Assembly: GCA_026419335.1 (NCBI GenBank)
Contig: JANZZP010000087.1
Span: 8,487-72,486, forward strand
Source of the DNA: Elusimicrobiales bacterium
Lineage (GTDB): Bacteria; Elusimicrobiota; Elusimicrobia; Elusimicrobiales; UBA9959
Length of the DNA stretch: 64,000 nucleotides
Direction: 5' to 3'
Both the position numbers and the translations under genes were made by a program. The notes beneath the pieces were generated by a model. It made no database searches, was not told the DNA's origin, and saw only the letters and a list, made by a program, of their open reading frames with translations. Below are positions 43,878-54,100 of this stretch, piece after piece; position 1 is the first letter of the stretch, and each line of letters starts with the position of its first letter.

Positions 43878-44408
43878 ATGCATAAAGATATAAAGGAGAT
43901 ATTATTTTCTAAAGAAGTTATATCTAAAAGAGTTAATGAACTTGCTAAAACAATAAGTTCAGATTATAAGAATAAAAATCTTTTTATGGTTGGGGTGTTA
44001 AAGGGTTGTTTTATGTTCCTCTCTGATCTTGTTAAAGATATAAAATTAGATTTAAATGTTGATTTTATGATGATATCTTCATATGAAGGTAAACAATCAA
44101 GTGGTGTAGTTAGAATACTTTTAGATCTTAAACAGCCAATAGAAGGAAGGGATGTATTAATAATAGAAGATATAGTTGATACTGGACTTACTATAAATTA
44201 TCTTATTAAAAATATGAAAGCAAGAAACCCTGCATCTTTAGAAGTGTGTACACTTCTAAATAAACCATCATGCCGTAAAATTAAGGTAAATCTTAAGTAT
44301 GTTGGTTTTGATATACCAGATAAATTTGTAGTGGGATATGGATTAGACTATAAAGAATATTATAGGAATTTACCTTATATAGGGGTTTTAAAGGATGAGG
44401 TCATATGA
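43878..44408 (+). CDS. hpt: Hypoxanthine phosphoribosyltransferase
   Basis: A purine-salvage enzyme that forms IMP (and GMP) from hypoxanthine (or guanine) and PRPP. The protein is 176 residues. PPi loop VLKGCFMFLSDLV, PRPP motif LIIEDIVDTGLT and the C-terminal VVGYGLDYKEYYRNLPYIG are all present. It sits just before ftsH with a 4-nt overlap, the conserved hpt-ftsH order found in many phyla; the tilS gene often found ahead is absent. A TATAATT string directly before the ATG is probably fortuitous. Confidence 0.97.
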   Translation: MHKDIKEILFSKEVISKRVNELAKTISSDYKNKNLFMVGVLKGCFMFLSDLVKDIKLDLNVDFMMISSYEGKQSSGVVRILLDLKQPIEGRDVLIIEDIVDTGLTINYLIKNMKARNPASLEVCTLLNKPSCRKIKVNLKYVGFDIPDKFVVGYGLDYKEYYRNLPYIGVLKDEVI

Positions 44409-46204
44409 AAAAGAATAATACTTTTAAACAAATGATGCTATGGTTTTTATTTTTTATACTTCTTGCTGGAATTTATAATAGTTTAATGATGAGTGAACGG
44501 GAAAGGGAGGTTCCATATTCTTATTTTAAATTGAAACTTAAAGATAAGCAAGTTAAAAAAGTTTACATATCTAACGATACAATAAGAGGTGAAGTTGTTG
44601 AAAATGGTAAGGTTATTAAGTTTAGAACTATACCTTTATCTGATCCTGATTTAGTTAAGGATATGGAGAATTCAGGTGTTGAAGTTTTTCAAGGTGTACC
44701 TGATAGGAGCTGGATTACAACAATCCTATTTAACATTGGGTGGATAATTTTGTTTATAGTTGCCTGGTGGTTTATATTTTTTAGGCAAGCAAATGTTACC
44801 GGAAAGCAAGCTATGAATTTTGCAAAATCAAGAGCAAGACAGGTTGATCCTAAAAAGAATAAAGTAACATTTAAGGATGTTGCTGGATGTGATGAGGCAA
44901 AAGAGGAACTCCTTGATATAGTTGATTATTTAAAAAATCCAGATAAATACAGAACACTTGGAGGAGTTTTACCTAAGGGAGTTCTTTTATATGGTGCTCC
45001 TGGAACGGGTAAAACTCTTTTAGCAAGAGCAGTTGCTGGGGAAGCACAAGTTAATTTTTTTAGTGCAAGTGGTTCTGAGTTTGTTGAAATGTTTGTTGGA
45101 GTTGGTGCAGCAAGAGTAAGAGATTTATTTGAGAGAGCTAAAAAAAATGCTCCGGCTATCATATTTATAGATGAACTTGATGCTGTTGGTAGACATAGAT
45201 TTGCAGGAATTGGTGGTGGACATGATGAGAGAGAACAAACTCTAAACCAGCTTTTAATAGAGTTAGATGGTTTTGAAGTAAAAGAAGGAATTATTCTTAT
45301 AGCGGCAACAAATAGACCAGATGTTTTGGACCCTGCTTTACTTAGACCAGGCAGATTTGATAGAAGAATTCATGTCCCTGTTCCAGATTTAAATGGACGT
45401 TATGAAATACTTAAAGTTCATGCTGAAAAAATAAAACTATCTAAGTCAGTAGATCTTAATATTGTAGCTCAAAGAACGCCTGGTTTTGCTGGAGCAGATC
45501 TTGCAAATATAATAAATGAAGCTGCAATAATTGCTGCAAAAAAGAATAAAGAAGAGGTTGATTTTTCAGATGTTGAAGAAGCCATTGAAAAACAAATTGC
45601 AGGTCCTCAAAGAAAAAGTAGGATAATCTCTGAAAAAGAAAAAAAGATTATTGCTTATCATGAAGCAGGACATGCTCTTGTAGCAAAAATTATTGATGGA
45701 TGTGACCCAGTTCACAAAATATCTATTATACCAAGGGGACCTGCTCTTGGATATACTTTACAGCTTCCCCAAGAAGATAAATATCTCCTTTCAAAAAATG
45801 ACATTCTATCTAAACTGTCTGTATTACTTGCAGGAAGAGCGACAGAAGAGGTCATATTTGGAGAAATTACTACCGGTGCTCAGGATGATCTTTCAAAAGC
45901 AACATCTTATGCTCAAAAGATGGTTATGGAATATGGAATGAGTGATAAGATTGGTCCATTATCTTTAAAGAAAGATGAACATGAGGTTTTTTTAGGAAGA
46001 GATATTGTTAAACAACATCATTATTCAGATGAAACTGCAAAAAATATAGATGAGGAAATTAAGCGAATAGTTAGTGAATGTTATTCTAAAGCGAAATCTA
46101 TAATTATAGAAAACAAAATTATACTTGATAAAATTGTAAATGTTCTTCTTGAAAAAGAAACAATATCAGGTGAAGAGTTGAATGTTATAATAAATGGAAC
46201 ATAA
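44405..46204 (+). CDS. ftsH: ATP-dependent membrane zinc protease FtsH
   Basis: FtsH degrades unstable and misassembled membrane and soluble proteins. At 599 residues it is a little short. Two N-terminal membrane helices (about 9-27 and 100-120) flank a small periplasmic domain. The AAA module has Walker [11 protein letters not shown], Walker [12 protein letters not shown], and the second-region-of-homology Arg in RPGRFDRRI. The protease motif is HEAGH, with the third zinc ligand in the [11 protein letters not shown] region. It overlaps hpt by 4 nt; cdaA follows 11 nt later. Confidence 0.98.
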   Translation: MKKNNTFKQMMLWFLFFILLAGIYNSLMMSEREREVPYSYFKLKLKDKQVKKVYISNDTIRGEVVENGKVIKFRTIPLSDPDLVKDMENSGVEVFQGVPDRSWITTILFNIGWIILFIVAWWFIFFRQANVTGKQAMNFAKSRARQVDPKKNKVTFKDVAGCDEAKEELLDIVDYLKNPDKYRTLGGVLPKGVLLYGAPGTGKTLLARAVAGEAQVNFFSASGSEFVEMFVGVGAARVRDLFERAKKNAPAIIFIDELDAVGRHRFAGIGGGHDEREQTLNQLLIELDGFEVKEGIILIAATNRPDVLDPALLRPGRFDRRIHVPVPDLNGRYEILKVHAEKIKLSKSVDLNIVAQRTPGFAGADLANIINEAAIIAAKKNKEEVDFSDVEEAIEKQIAGPQRKSRIISEKEKKIIAYHEAGHALVAKIIDGCDPVHKISIIPRGPALGYTLQLPQEDKYLLSKNDILSKLSVLLAGRATEEVIFGEITTGAQDDLSKATSYAQKMVMEYGMSDKIGPLSLKKDEHEVFLGRDIVKQHHYSDETAKNIDEEIKRIVSECYSKAKSIIIENKIILDKIVNVLLEKETISGEELNVIINGT

Positions 46205-46215
46205 AATTATTTAAG

Positions 46216-47001
46216 ATGATAAAGGGGATGAGTAATTATATATTAGACATCGTTGATATATCTATTGTATATTACATAATTTATAGACTTCTTTTAATTC
46301 TTAAAGGTACGCGTGCTGTTCAAATCATGGGTGGGATTTTTCTCCTTGCTTTTATTACCTTTTTAAGTAATATTGCTGGTTTAAACGCAACTTTTTGGCT
46401 ACTTCAACAATTTTGGTTTGCTGGTGTTTTTTTACTAATAGTTGTTTTTCAACCAGAAATAAGAAATGCATTAGCTAATTTAGGTTCTGATCCGTTTGGT
46501 AGGATTATAGTCCCACGTGAATATAATTTTATAATTGAGATAATGAAAGCTACTAAGGAAGCTTCTTCTAAAAAGATTGGTATGCTTATAGTATTAGAGC
46601 AAGATATGGGACTTAAAGAATTTATTTCTACAGGTATTTTTATAAATGGAGAGGTAAGTTCAGAACTTCTTATATCAATATTTTCTAAAAAATCGCCTCT
46701 ACATGATGGTGCCGTGATCATTTCTGGTAATAGACTTGTTGCTTCATCATGTCAACTCCCTCTAACTGAAAGAAGCGACCTTTCTTCTATTTTTGGTATG
46801 AGGCATAGAGCTGCTATTGGAATTAGTGAGGTAACGGATGCGATTGCTATTGTGGTTTCTGAAGAGCGTGGGGATGTGTCTGTAGCTAGAAATGGACAGA
46901 TAATGGTAAAAGTAGATTTAAAAGAGCTTGAAAAAGATCTTTTATCTCTGTATAAATCAAAAAATCAAAGAAGTTTATTTAGAAAAGCAGATAGAGTATG
47001 A
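46216..47001 (+). CDS. cdaA: Membrane diadenylate cyclase CdaA (DisA_N domain)
   Basis: CdaA makes cyclic di-AMP from two ATP. The 261-residue protein begins with three membrane helices and continues with the DAC domain: FQPEIRNALANLG, HDGAVIIS with the catalytic DGA, and GMRHRAAIGISE with the RHR motif. Key residues are intact. ATG 46216 is used, though ATG 46228 (MSNYILD) cannot be excluded; the AAAGGGG between them is too close to the latter. It is coupled by 4 nt to a 30-codon CdaR-like gene. Context in other bacteria: cdaA-cdaR-glmM. Confidence 0.95.
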   Translation: MIKGMSNYILDIVDISIVYYIIYRLLLILKGTRAVQIMGGIFLLAFITFLSNIAGLNATFWLLQQFWFAGVFLLIVVFQPEIRNALANLGSDPFGRIIVPREYNFIIEIMKATKEASSKKIGMLIVLEQDMGLKEFISTGIFINGEVSSELLISIFSKKSPLHDGAVIISGNRLVASSCQLPLTERSDLSSIFGMRHRAAIGISEVTDAIAIVVSEERGDVSVARNGQIMVKVDLKELEKDLLSLYKSKNQRSLFRKADRV

Positions 47002-47090
47002 ATTTAAAAAAATATTTTACAGAAAACTGGCAGATTAAACTAGTGTCGCTTGGTATAGCTTTGATAATATGGTATTTATCTAAGAAATGA
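46998..47090 (+). CDS. 30-residue CdaR/YbbR-like membrane anchor without YbbR domains
   Basis: A tiny gene reading MNLKKYFTENWQIKLVSLGI then ALIIWYLSKK. It overlaps cdaA by 4 nt (ATGA), like the normal cdaR. The N-terminus of YbbR/CdaR proteins is a short cytoplasmic tail plus one helix of the form 'N-x-x-x-K-(x)-S-L-x-A-x-x-L-W'; here NWQIKLVSLGIALIIWYL fits. All the extracytoplasmic YbbR domains are missing because a stop follows SKK. It may be a genuine minimal regulator of CdaA or the remnant of a deletion. The stop lies in one copy of an 11-bp tandem repeat. Confidence 0.62.
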   Translation: MNLKKYFTENWQIKLVSLGIALIIWYLSKK

Positions 47091-47102
47091 GTAAGAAATG
47101 AG
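47081..47102. repeat. Exact 11-bp tandem duplication at the end of the cdaR-like gene
   Basis: TAAGAAATGAG occurs twice in direct succession (47081-47091 and 47092-47102). The first copy contains the stop of the 30-codon gene and the second contains the ATG of the next gene. Confidence 0.9.
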
Positions 47103-47736
47103 GTTTTTAGTATATCTTATTTTACTATTTTTATTTTTAACAATATTATTTTTTACTAAACCTGATTATATAGCATTTAAAAAATATAGTTGTCCTAAAA
47201 ATATAACTATAAGGCATATCAGTTCAGATTATTCTTTTGATAATATATGTGAAAATATCCAGAAATCATTAGATTCGATTAATGTAAATGAAGATATAAA
47301 AGTTTTTATTTTGCCAAAATTTTTTTATAAACTTTTTCTTTTTGGTTATTCTAATGATTGTTATCTTAATGTGGTATATCCTTCAATATATCTTAATCAA
47401 GATTTTTCATATGATATATTTAAAAATACAGAACTTTTAGAAAGATTATATTCTCTTAAACTTCTTTTAAAAACTCCTCTGCTTTCATACTTATCTATAC
47501 CATCTTGGAAGATAAAAGGATATGTTCATTATATTATTAATGAAGTAGACAAATTTCACTTGTCAGATATATGTTATGAAGATAAAAAGAATAATTTTGG
47601 TTATGTTGAATTTGAAAATAAAATTGTTGTAAAGTATTTAATTGAGATAAAGCATTATAATGAAAAAAACTTATTTGAAGATAATCTGTATTATCAAGCT
47701 TACTTAGATGAAGCAAAAAGATATTATTGTAAATAA
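47098..47736 (+). CDS. Membrane-anchored protein of unknown function
   Basis: A 212-residue protein with one N-terminal helix (about 2-20) and an extracytoplasmic part I cannot assign. It has a PSWKIKGYVHYI stretch near residues 137-150, which recalls the 'PxWxxEGxAxY' strand-helix of peptidase-MA domains, but no HExxH is present. Codon use and composition look like its neighbours. The start is ATG 47098, in the second half of the 11-bp tandem repeat and 7 nt after the cdaR-like stop. No clear Shine-Dalgarno is visible. Confidence 0.6.
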   Translation: MRFLVYLILLFLFLTILFFTKPDYIAFKKYSCPKNITIRHISSDYSFDNICENIQKSLDSINVNEDIKVFILPKFFYKLFLFGYSNDCYLNVVYPSIYLNQDFSYDIFKNTELLERLYSLKLLLKTPLLSYLSIPSWKIKGYVHYIINEVDKFHLSDICYEDKKNNFGYVEFENKIVVKYLIEIKHYNEKNLFEDNLYYQAYLDEAKRYYCK

Positions 47737-47746
47737 GGAGGGAGTT

Positions 47747-48940
47747 ATGAGAGAAAATTATATAGAAAAGTATGCTTTGGTAATGAGATGGGCTTGTTAT
47801 TATACTAATCCTAATCTAAAAAAAGGCTCAACTGTGCTTTTAAGATTTGATTTAGAAGGATTAAAACTTGTTGAGTATATTTATAGAATTTTAGTAAAAG
47901 ATGGACTAAATGTTATACCTAGAATGATATTAACTCCAACGATGGAAAAGGATTTTTACACTTATGCATCTAGTGAACAATTGAGATTTATACCAAAAGG
48001 CGAGAAAGAGTTTTTTGAAAATTTAAATTCCAATATCTATATTCATGCTCCATCTTCATTAACTCATCTTAAAAGTGTTGATACTTCAAAACAGGCAGAG
48101 TTTGCAAAAGCAAGAAAATTTTTAAGAGATATAATGCAATTTAGAGAGTCAAAGAAACTTTTTGGTTGGACTTTATGTACTTATCCAACTAATGAACTTG
48201 CAGAACAAGCTGAACTTTCTTTAGAGGAATATACAAATCAGATAGTAAAGGCATGTTTTTTAAATGAGAAAGATCCAGTTAAAAAATGGAAAGAAGTTTT
48301 TAAAAATATAGATGAAATTAAAAGATGGATTGATGGTTTAAATATTGATGAAGTAAGAATAGAGTCAGATAATATGGATTTAAAAATAAAAATAGGAGAA
48401 AAGAGAAAATTTCTTGGTGGAAGTGGACATAATATACCATCATTTGAAATATTTACATCTCCTGATGCAAGATATACTCAAGGAACATATTATGCAAACT
48501 TAAAAACTTTTAGGGGTGGGAATTATATAGAGAAAATAAAAATTGAATTTAAAGATGGTTTTGCTATTAAAGTATCTGCAGAAAAAGGTCAAGAATATGT
48601 AGAAAAAATAATGAAGACTGATGAAGGAGCAAGAAGAATCGGTGAGATTTCGTTAACTGATGTTAGATTTTCCAAAATAGATAAATTTATGGCTGATATA
48701 TTATTTGATGAAAATTATGGGGGAAATTTTGGAAATTGCCATATAGCTATAGGTTCTGCCTATATAGACACATATAAAGGTGATTCTTCTAAACTTTCTA
48801 AATCTGATCGTGAAAAACTTGGTTATAATGATTCTGCAATACATTGGGATTTGATAAATACTGAAAATAAAACTGTTACTGCTAAATTGAAAAACGGAAA
48901 GACTCTTTTAATATATGAAAAAGGCATGTTTAAATACTAA
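47747..48940 (+). CDS. Aminopeptidase, M29 (AmpS/AmpT) family
   Basis: A metallo-aminopeptidase of 397 residues that removes N-terminal amino acids. Family features are the metal-binding elements: NIPSFEIFTSPD with the first Glu, the GGNFGNCHIAIGSAY region with a His, and NDSAIHWDLI with His and Asp. The N-terminal domain begins YALVMRWACYYTNPNLKKGS. ATG 47747 is well supported by AAGGAGGGAG; an earlier ATG at 47708 lies within the previous gene. It functions in the cytoplasm. The next gene starts 16 nt downstream. Confidence 0.92.
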   Translation: MRENYIEKYALVMRWACYYTNPNLKKGSTVLLRFDLEGLKLVEYIYRILVKDGLNVIPRMILTPTMEKDFYTYASSEQLRFIPKGEKEFFENLNSNIYIHAPSSLTHLKSVDTSKQAEFAKARKFLRDIMQFRESKKLFGWTLCTYPTNELAEQAELSLEEYTNQIVKACFLNEKDPVKKWKEVFKNIDEIKRWIDGLNIDEVRIESDNMDLKIKIGEKRKFLGGSGHNIPSFEIFTSPDARYTQGTYYANLKTFRGGNYIEKIKIEFKDGFAIKVSAEKGQEYVEKIMKTDEGARRIGEISLTDVRFSKIDKFMADILFDENYGGNFGNCHIAIGSAYIDTYKGDSSKLSKSDREKLGYNDSAIHWDLINTENKTVTAKLKNGKTLLIYEKGMFKY

Positions 48941-48956
48941 CTGAATAAATTCTTCA

Positions 48957-50168
48957 ATGCTATTTATTAAAGATATTCAAAGAAAATCTGTTTTTTTTGC
49001 AAGTTTCATAGCAGCTTTTTCAGCTTTATTTTGTTTTATATCATACGAGCTTTTTAGATCATCTGCTGAATCCGTTTTTTTATCGCGATATAATGCTTCA
49101 GATAAAGTTTATGCTCTTGCTGTTGTTCCACTTATTTTAATTCTTATAATTTTTATATACTCAAAAGTTCTTGATAGATTAGGACCTAAAATTGTTACTA
49201 TCTTGTCATTTTTAGTTTTTTTTATTTTAATGATTACTTTTTATTATGGAAGCACAAAAAAAATTTCCTTTTTTATTTTTTCTGTTCTAATCTTCAAAGA
49301 AGCATATATAGTTGTTTTATCTGAAATTTATTGGTCTTATATTAATTCAATATTAAAAATAAATGAGGCAAAATTATTAAATGGATATATTGCTGGTTTT
49401 GGAGCATTAGGTTCTGTTATTGGAGGTTATTTAGTTGTAAAAATGATTGGATTTCTTTCGACAGAGAAGCTTTTTTTATTAAGTAGTTTTTTTCTTCTAT
49501 TTGCTTTGTTAATTATGTGGTTTGCATATAATTATGAGCTTCCATCATTCTTTCCAAAAAATAAAAACAACACTAATTATTCTTATATAAAGAATATAGT
49601 AGAAAATGATATTCTTAAAGTACTTTTTGTAACAGTTTTTATATCTCAGATCTTTTCAACTTTTGCTGATTTAAACTTTACTGAATATCTTAAAAAGGAA
49701 ATACCATTAAAAGACGAGAGAACAAAATATCTTGGTAATTTTTGGACTACAGTTAACATATTTTCATTTACTTTTCAATTTATACTATCTCCTTTACTTC
49801 TCAGGAATTTAAAACCTATAAGAATTCTTTTCTTTATTCCTATTGTTCATGTTTTTAGTGTTTTATATGCAATTTTTAATCCATCTCTTTTTACAGCCTC
49901 TGTTGTTTTTTTCTTGTTTAAATCACTTGATTATTCAATATACAGAGCTGCTAAGGAAACTTTGTATATTCCGTTTGATTTCGATATTAGATTTAAAACT
50001 AAACAACTTATAGATGCTTTTAATTATCGTTTTGCTAAAGGATTTATATCAATATTTCTTTCATTTTTAAACTCTTTTGGATTTAAATTTTTCCCTTATT
50101 TAATGCCATTATCTCTGGTTATTTCATATGTTTGGTTTTGGTTTTTGAAAAAACTTGATAAATATTAA
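48957..50168 (+). CDS. ATP/ADP carrier (TLC/NTT)-like 12-helix transporter, short form
   Basis: A 403-residue membrane protein with about twelve helices. The region FKSLDYSIYRAAKETLYIPF...RFKTKQLIDAFNYRFAKGF closely follows the signature of nucleotide-transporter (ATP/ADP translocase) family members, 'KxxxYxxxxxxKExLYIP...K.KAKxxID.xxxR..K'. True translocases are about 500 residues; shorter homologues of unknown role are found in free-living bacteria. The substrate is therefore not stated. It converges with the PorV-like gene, overlapping by 4 nt at the stop codons. Confidence 0.75.
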   Translation: MLFIKDIQRKSVFFASFIAAFSALFCFISYELFRSSAESVFLSRYNASDKVYALAVVPLILILIIFIYSKVLDRLGPKIVTILSFLVFFILMITFYYGSTKKISFFIFSVLIFKEAYIVVLSEIYWSYINSILKINEAKLLNGYIAGFGALGSVIGGYLVVKMIGFLSTEKLFLLSSFFLLFALLIMWFAYNYELPSFFPKNKNNTNYSYIKNIVENDILKVLFVTVFISQIFSTFADLNFTEYLKKEIPLKDERTKYLGNFWTTVNIFSFTFQFILSPLLLRNLKPIRILFFIPIVHVFSVLYAIFNPSLFTASVVFFLFKSLDYSIYRAAKETLYIPFDFDIRFKTKQLIDAFNYRFAKGFISIFLSFLNSFGFKFFPYLMPLSLVISYVWFWFLKKLDKY

Positions 50169-51100
50169 TATTTTATGTGAAAGGAAAATTTATTTATATT
50201 TCCTAAATATCCCATTTGTGAATATGAATAATCAAAATACAAGTTCCAATATTTTATTCCAATACCAAAACTAAAAGGTGAATATTCTTTTAAATCTCCA
50301 ATATTTTTGGAGGTTATTCCGCTTCTTAGATATAAATAATTTCTTCTTGTTAATCTTATTGAAAGTTCTAAACCACTGGATATGTATGATACAGAATCTT
50401 CAGGTGATATTATATCAGTGTTAATTATAAGCTCTCTTGATAGAAAAATAGTGCTTCCTATTTTTATTACTTTTGGTATTTGATAAGACTCTTTATCTAA
50501 TTTCATATTTCCAAGAATATTTTGAATAACAAATGAAATTACAAGTTTGTCTTCAAAAAGATATGGAAAAATAAAACCTATATCACTTGATAAAGTTGTT
50601 GCTGTATTTTCTATTTTATTTATTATAACTTTTCCGCTACCACCAAATACTATTCTTTTATTTTTTTGTTTAGTTAGTCCTGAAAGATAACTTGCAAATC
50701 CAGCTTCTATTACCATTTCGTATGGGGAATAATTACCTAAACTAGAAGCAAATTCGTCAGTCTTTTGAATTTCACCCCAACTAAGTCTCTTTAATCCAAA
50801 TCCAAAAGTCCCAGTATTTTTACCAAGGTTTTTGGCAAAAAAGAATGAGCTCATTGATATGTCTTCAAAATAAATTGAATTAGATGCAAAAACAGAAAGT
50901 TTTTTTATATTAATTATTAATGCAGGATTAATGTCTAAGGATGATGCATCATTTATTGATGAACTACAAGCTTCTGCCATAGCTTGGCATCTTGGACTTG
51001 GGTTAATTTTAATAATATTTGATGCATATGTTCCGTGAGTGTTTTTGCTAAAGTATGCGTAAATATTTACGTGTAAGATTAAAATTATGAATATGTTCAT
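50165..51100 (-). CDS. PorV/UPF0164-like outer-membrane beta-barrel protein
   Basis: A 311-residue exported protein of the PorV/PorQ or UPF0164 type. After a signal peptide (MNIFIILILHVNIYAYFS) comes SPRCQAMAEACSSSINDASSLDINPALI, the 'G-x-AxAMGxA..A..DDA.AxxxNPA' element in modified form, and then about a dozen amphipathic beta strands ending in an aromatic-rich FSFHIKY. These proteins act as shuttle or porin-like proteins of type IX-like secretion. It directly follows the FN3 protein gene with a 4-nt overlap, on the same strand, whose C-terminal tail is of the sorting type, which supports the pairing. Confidence 0.82.
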   Translation of the reverse strand: MNIFIILILHVNIYAYFSKNTHGTYASNIIKINPSPRCQAMAEACSSSINDASSLDINPALIINIKKLSVFASNSIYFEDISMSSFFFAKNLGKNTGTFGFGLKRLSWGEIQKTDEFASSLGNYSPYEMVIEAGFASYLSGLTKQKNKRIVFGGSGKVIINKIENTATTLSSDIGFIFPYLFEDKLVISFVIQNILGNMKLDKESYQIPKVIKIGSTIFLSRELIINTDIISPEDSVSYISSGLELSIRLTRRNYLYLRSGITSKNIGDLKEYSPFSFGIGIKYWNLYFDYSYSQMGYLGNINKFSFHIKY

Positions 51101-54100
51101 CTCTCTATTCCAATTTTCTTAATTACTTTTTTGCCATCAGGAGATACTATTACGACTATATATATACCTGATGATATATCTTTACCATTTGTATTTTTCC
51201 CGTCCCATTGAACCATTCCACAATTATTTGTAGTTAGTTTTTTTATTAGTTCTCCAGAAAGTGAATGTATGTATATTTGTGTGTTAGGTGGAAGGTTTGA
51301 AAATGTTAGATATCCTGGTGTTGTATTTGGTTTGTATGGATTTGGATATATTTTGATATTGTCAATATTGTTAGCTGCTATAAGCTCCATTATAGCAAAT
51401 ATGGAAAAACCATATGTTTCACCAATAATATAGTTTGAAGTTTTATGTGAACGTAAAGGAACCCAAAGATTTTTCTCTTCATCGTATCTTGCTAATACGA
51501 GATTATTTGGATTTACTGATGGAGGAAGTGTGCTATATGGAATTTTTATTGTTATTGGACCTGTAAAAAGGACTTTTGGAATTATATATACCCTTGCAGC
51601 GTATCCAGTGTGATTTAAATTAGCCGCATTTGATAACGCTTGAGGTATGGAAGAGATAGGTTCAATAAAAAGTCTAGTAGCACTGCCAAGAGAGTAAGGA
51701 GGAATTATCACTTCTATTGAACCATATGAAAATGGTATTGACAATATGTTTTGAATGGTGTGATTTATAATTTTTTCTGCTCTATATAATGTTTCAACTG
51801 AACCAAGATCTAAGTATTCACTCTCTTCATTATTTATTCCTCTTGCTTTTATTCTAACATAGTATCTTGTTCCAAAATTTAGGTTTCCAAATACAATTGA
51901 TGTTTGATATGTTTGATTTGTTCTAAATAAAAATGAGAAATCTGAATGTGTTGATGATTCTATTATATATAACGTATGAGTAGAATTTGAATTATTATCC
52001 CATTGTGCTGAAAAACCATCAAGTAGAATGTTTATATATGTTGGATTAACTATAGATGGGATTTCAACACGAGTAGTTGTTTTCAATACTTCATATTCAG
52101 AAGGTATTGAGCTGAAGTTTAAAGCAGAAACTCTTGCTGAATAGATTGTATTTCCGTTTAAATTATAAAATGTTGCTGATTTAGACAAAGTATATGATGA
52201 GATTATTGTTATAAAACCATTAGAAGATATTTCAGCAAGGTATGGAGTACCTATTGCATTTGAAGTATCTTGCCAGTTTAGAATAATAGTTCTTGTTGAA
52301 GTAATATGTGTAAGATTTGATATTTTATATGCTAGAGTTGCTACAGGAGTAAAATATACTGGACCTGTTGGAATCATATGTCTATTGTATATAGTAATTC
52401 TTTTATAATATGTTGTATTAGATTGTAGCTCATTAAAATAAGCATAAGAATTATATGTCCAAGAGGATTTTGTGCTTAGAGGATGATCTATAAAATTTGT
52501 TGATGATATTTCAACAAGATATAGTGTATCTGGAGGATTTGAATTTGGATTATAATTAATTTGCATTGAGTATGTTGTATGTTTTGATAAAGGTGTTTCA
52601 ATTGGAAAGTTTGCAAGTGTAGAAGTTTCAATTATAAAATTATAATTTGACTCACTTGATGAATTTATACTTCCAATTCTAAAGTGATATGTTGTGTTTG
52701 GAATTAATCCTGTAATATCAAGATTTGTTATTTGGTGATATTTAGTATATGAAAATATTTTCGGGTTAAAATAAGGGGAAGTAGATGCTTCAAAAAAATA
52801 TCCGTTTGAATTATATATCTCTGACCAGCTAGCATGCGCACTTGTTATATATATTTTAAAGTTAGAGACAGTTGGAGGTTCTGTTAAAGTCCTTATAGGT
52901 TGGGTTATATAGAAGTAATTTGTGCTTTCACTAAAAACTGCTCCAACTCTAATATGATATAGTGAGTCAGTATTGAGGTTATATAGGGTAAGTTGATTTT
53001 GTTGGTTATTTGTTGTAGATGTGGTTTTATCTATTTGAAGGAATCCTTCTTCGGTACTCACTTCAACTACATAACCATCTGTATCGGCTGTTGAATAGGA
53101 GATTGTTATTGTGGTACTTGAATATGATGACACGTATGGATGAATTTGTATATTAGGAAATGGTGTTGTTCTTGACTCTATTTCTGAGTAATTTATAGCA
53201 CCCTTTCCATTTATTGTCCCGACTCTCATAAAATATGTTAGGTTTGGTCTTAAATTTGATATAGTTAGATTGTTTATATAGTTTGAAGATGTATATGAGG
53301 AATATATTATTCCTCCATTAAATGAAGTTGTAGATACTTCAAATATATATCCATAAGTTCCCCATGGACTTGTAGACGCTGGTCTTAATTCGTAAGTTGC
53401 TTTTATACTAAATGGATATGTGATATAATTTATAACTGTTTTGTCAAGTGGCATGGTAAGAGTCATAGTATCTATGGTCGTTGAATAATTTGGCATATTG
53501 TCACTATTCAATGAGCCTACTCTAAAATAATATGTTGTATTTGGATAAAGTCCTATTATTTCAAGTTGTGTTTGAATTGGGTTGTAAGTTATAGATGAGA
53601 TATAATTTGTGAATAATGAGGATGATGATGCTTGGAGTATATATCCTGATGTATGTGTTGATGGTGAGATAGGAGTCCACGAAAACTTAGCTGAGAATGA
53701 TGATATGTTTACTAAATTAAGATTTTGTACAAATGGTGATAATGTTGTAATTGAGTATCTTTCCTTGTTTTCTACATTTATCGAATTTAAAACAGAAAAA
53801 TTCACTTTATAAAATGTATTTGTTGACAAATCAATTATATTTTGAAAACTAATATTTGGATTAGATATTTGCGTTTGAAATACAACGTTATCATACTCAT
53901 CAGTTATTAGAATCGAATATCCGTTACTACCATTTTCATTTAAACCATTTACAGGCGTCCAATTAATAGTTATACTAGTAATATAAACTTTAATTTCCAA
54001 TAAATCTGGTAATTTTGCAACAGTTTGTGTTGATATTATTGTAGAAAATAATGTAGGTCTTCCTTTTCTATCAATCGGTTTTATCCTAAAATAATACGTT

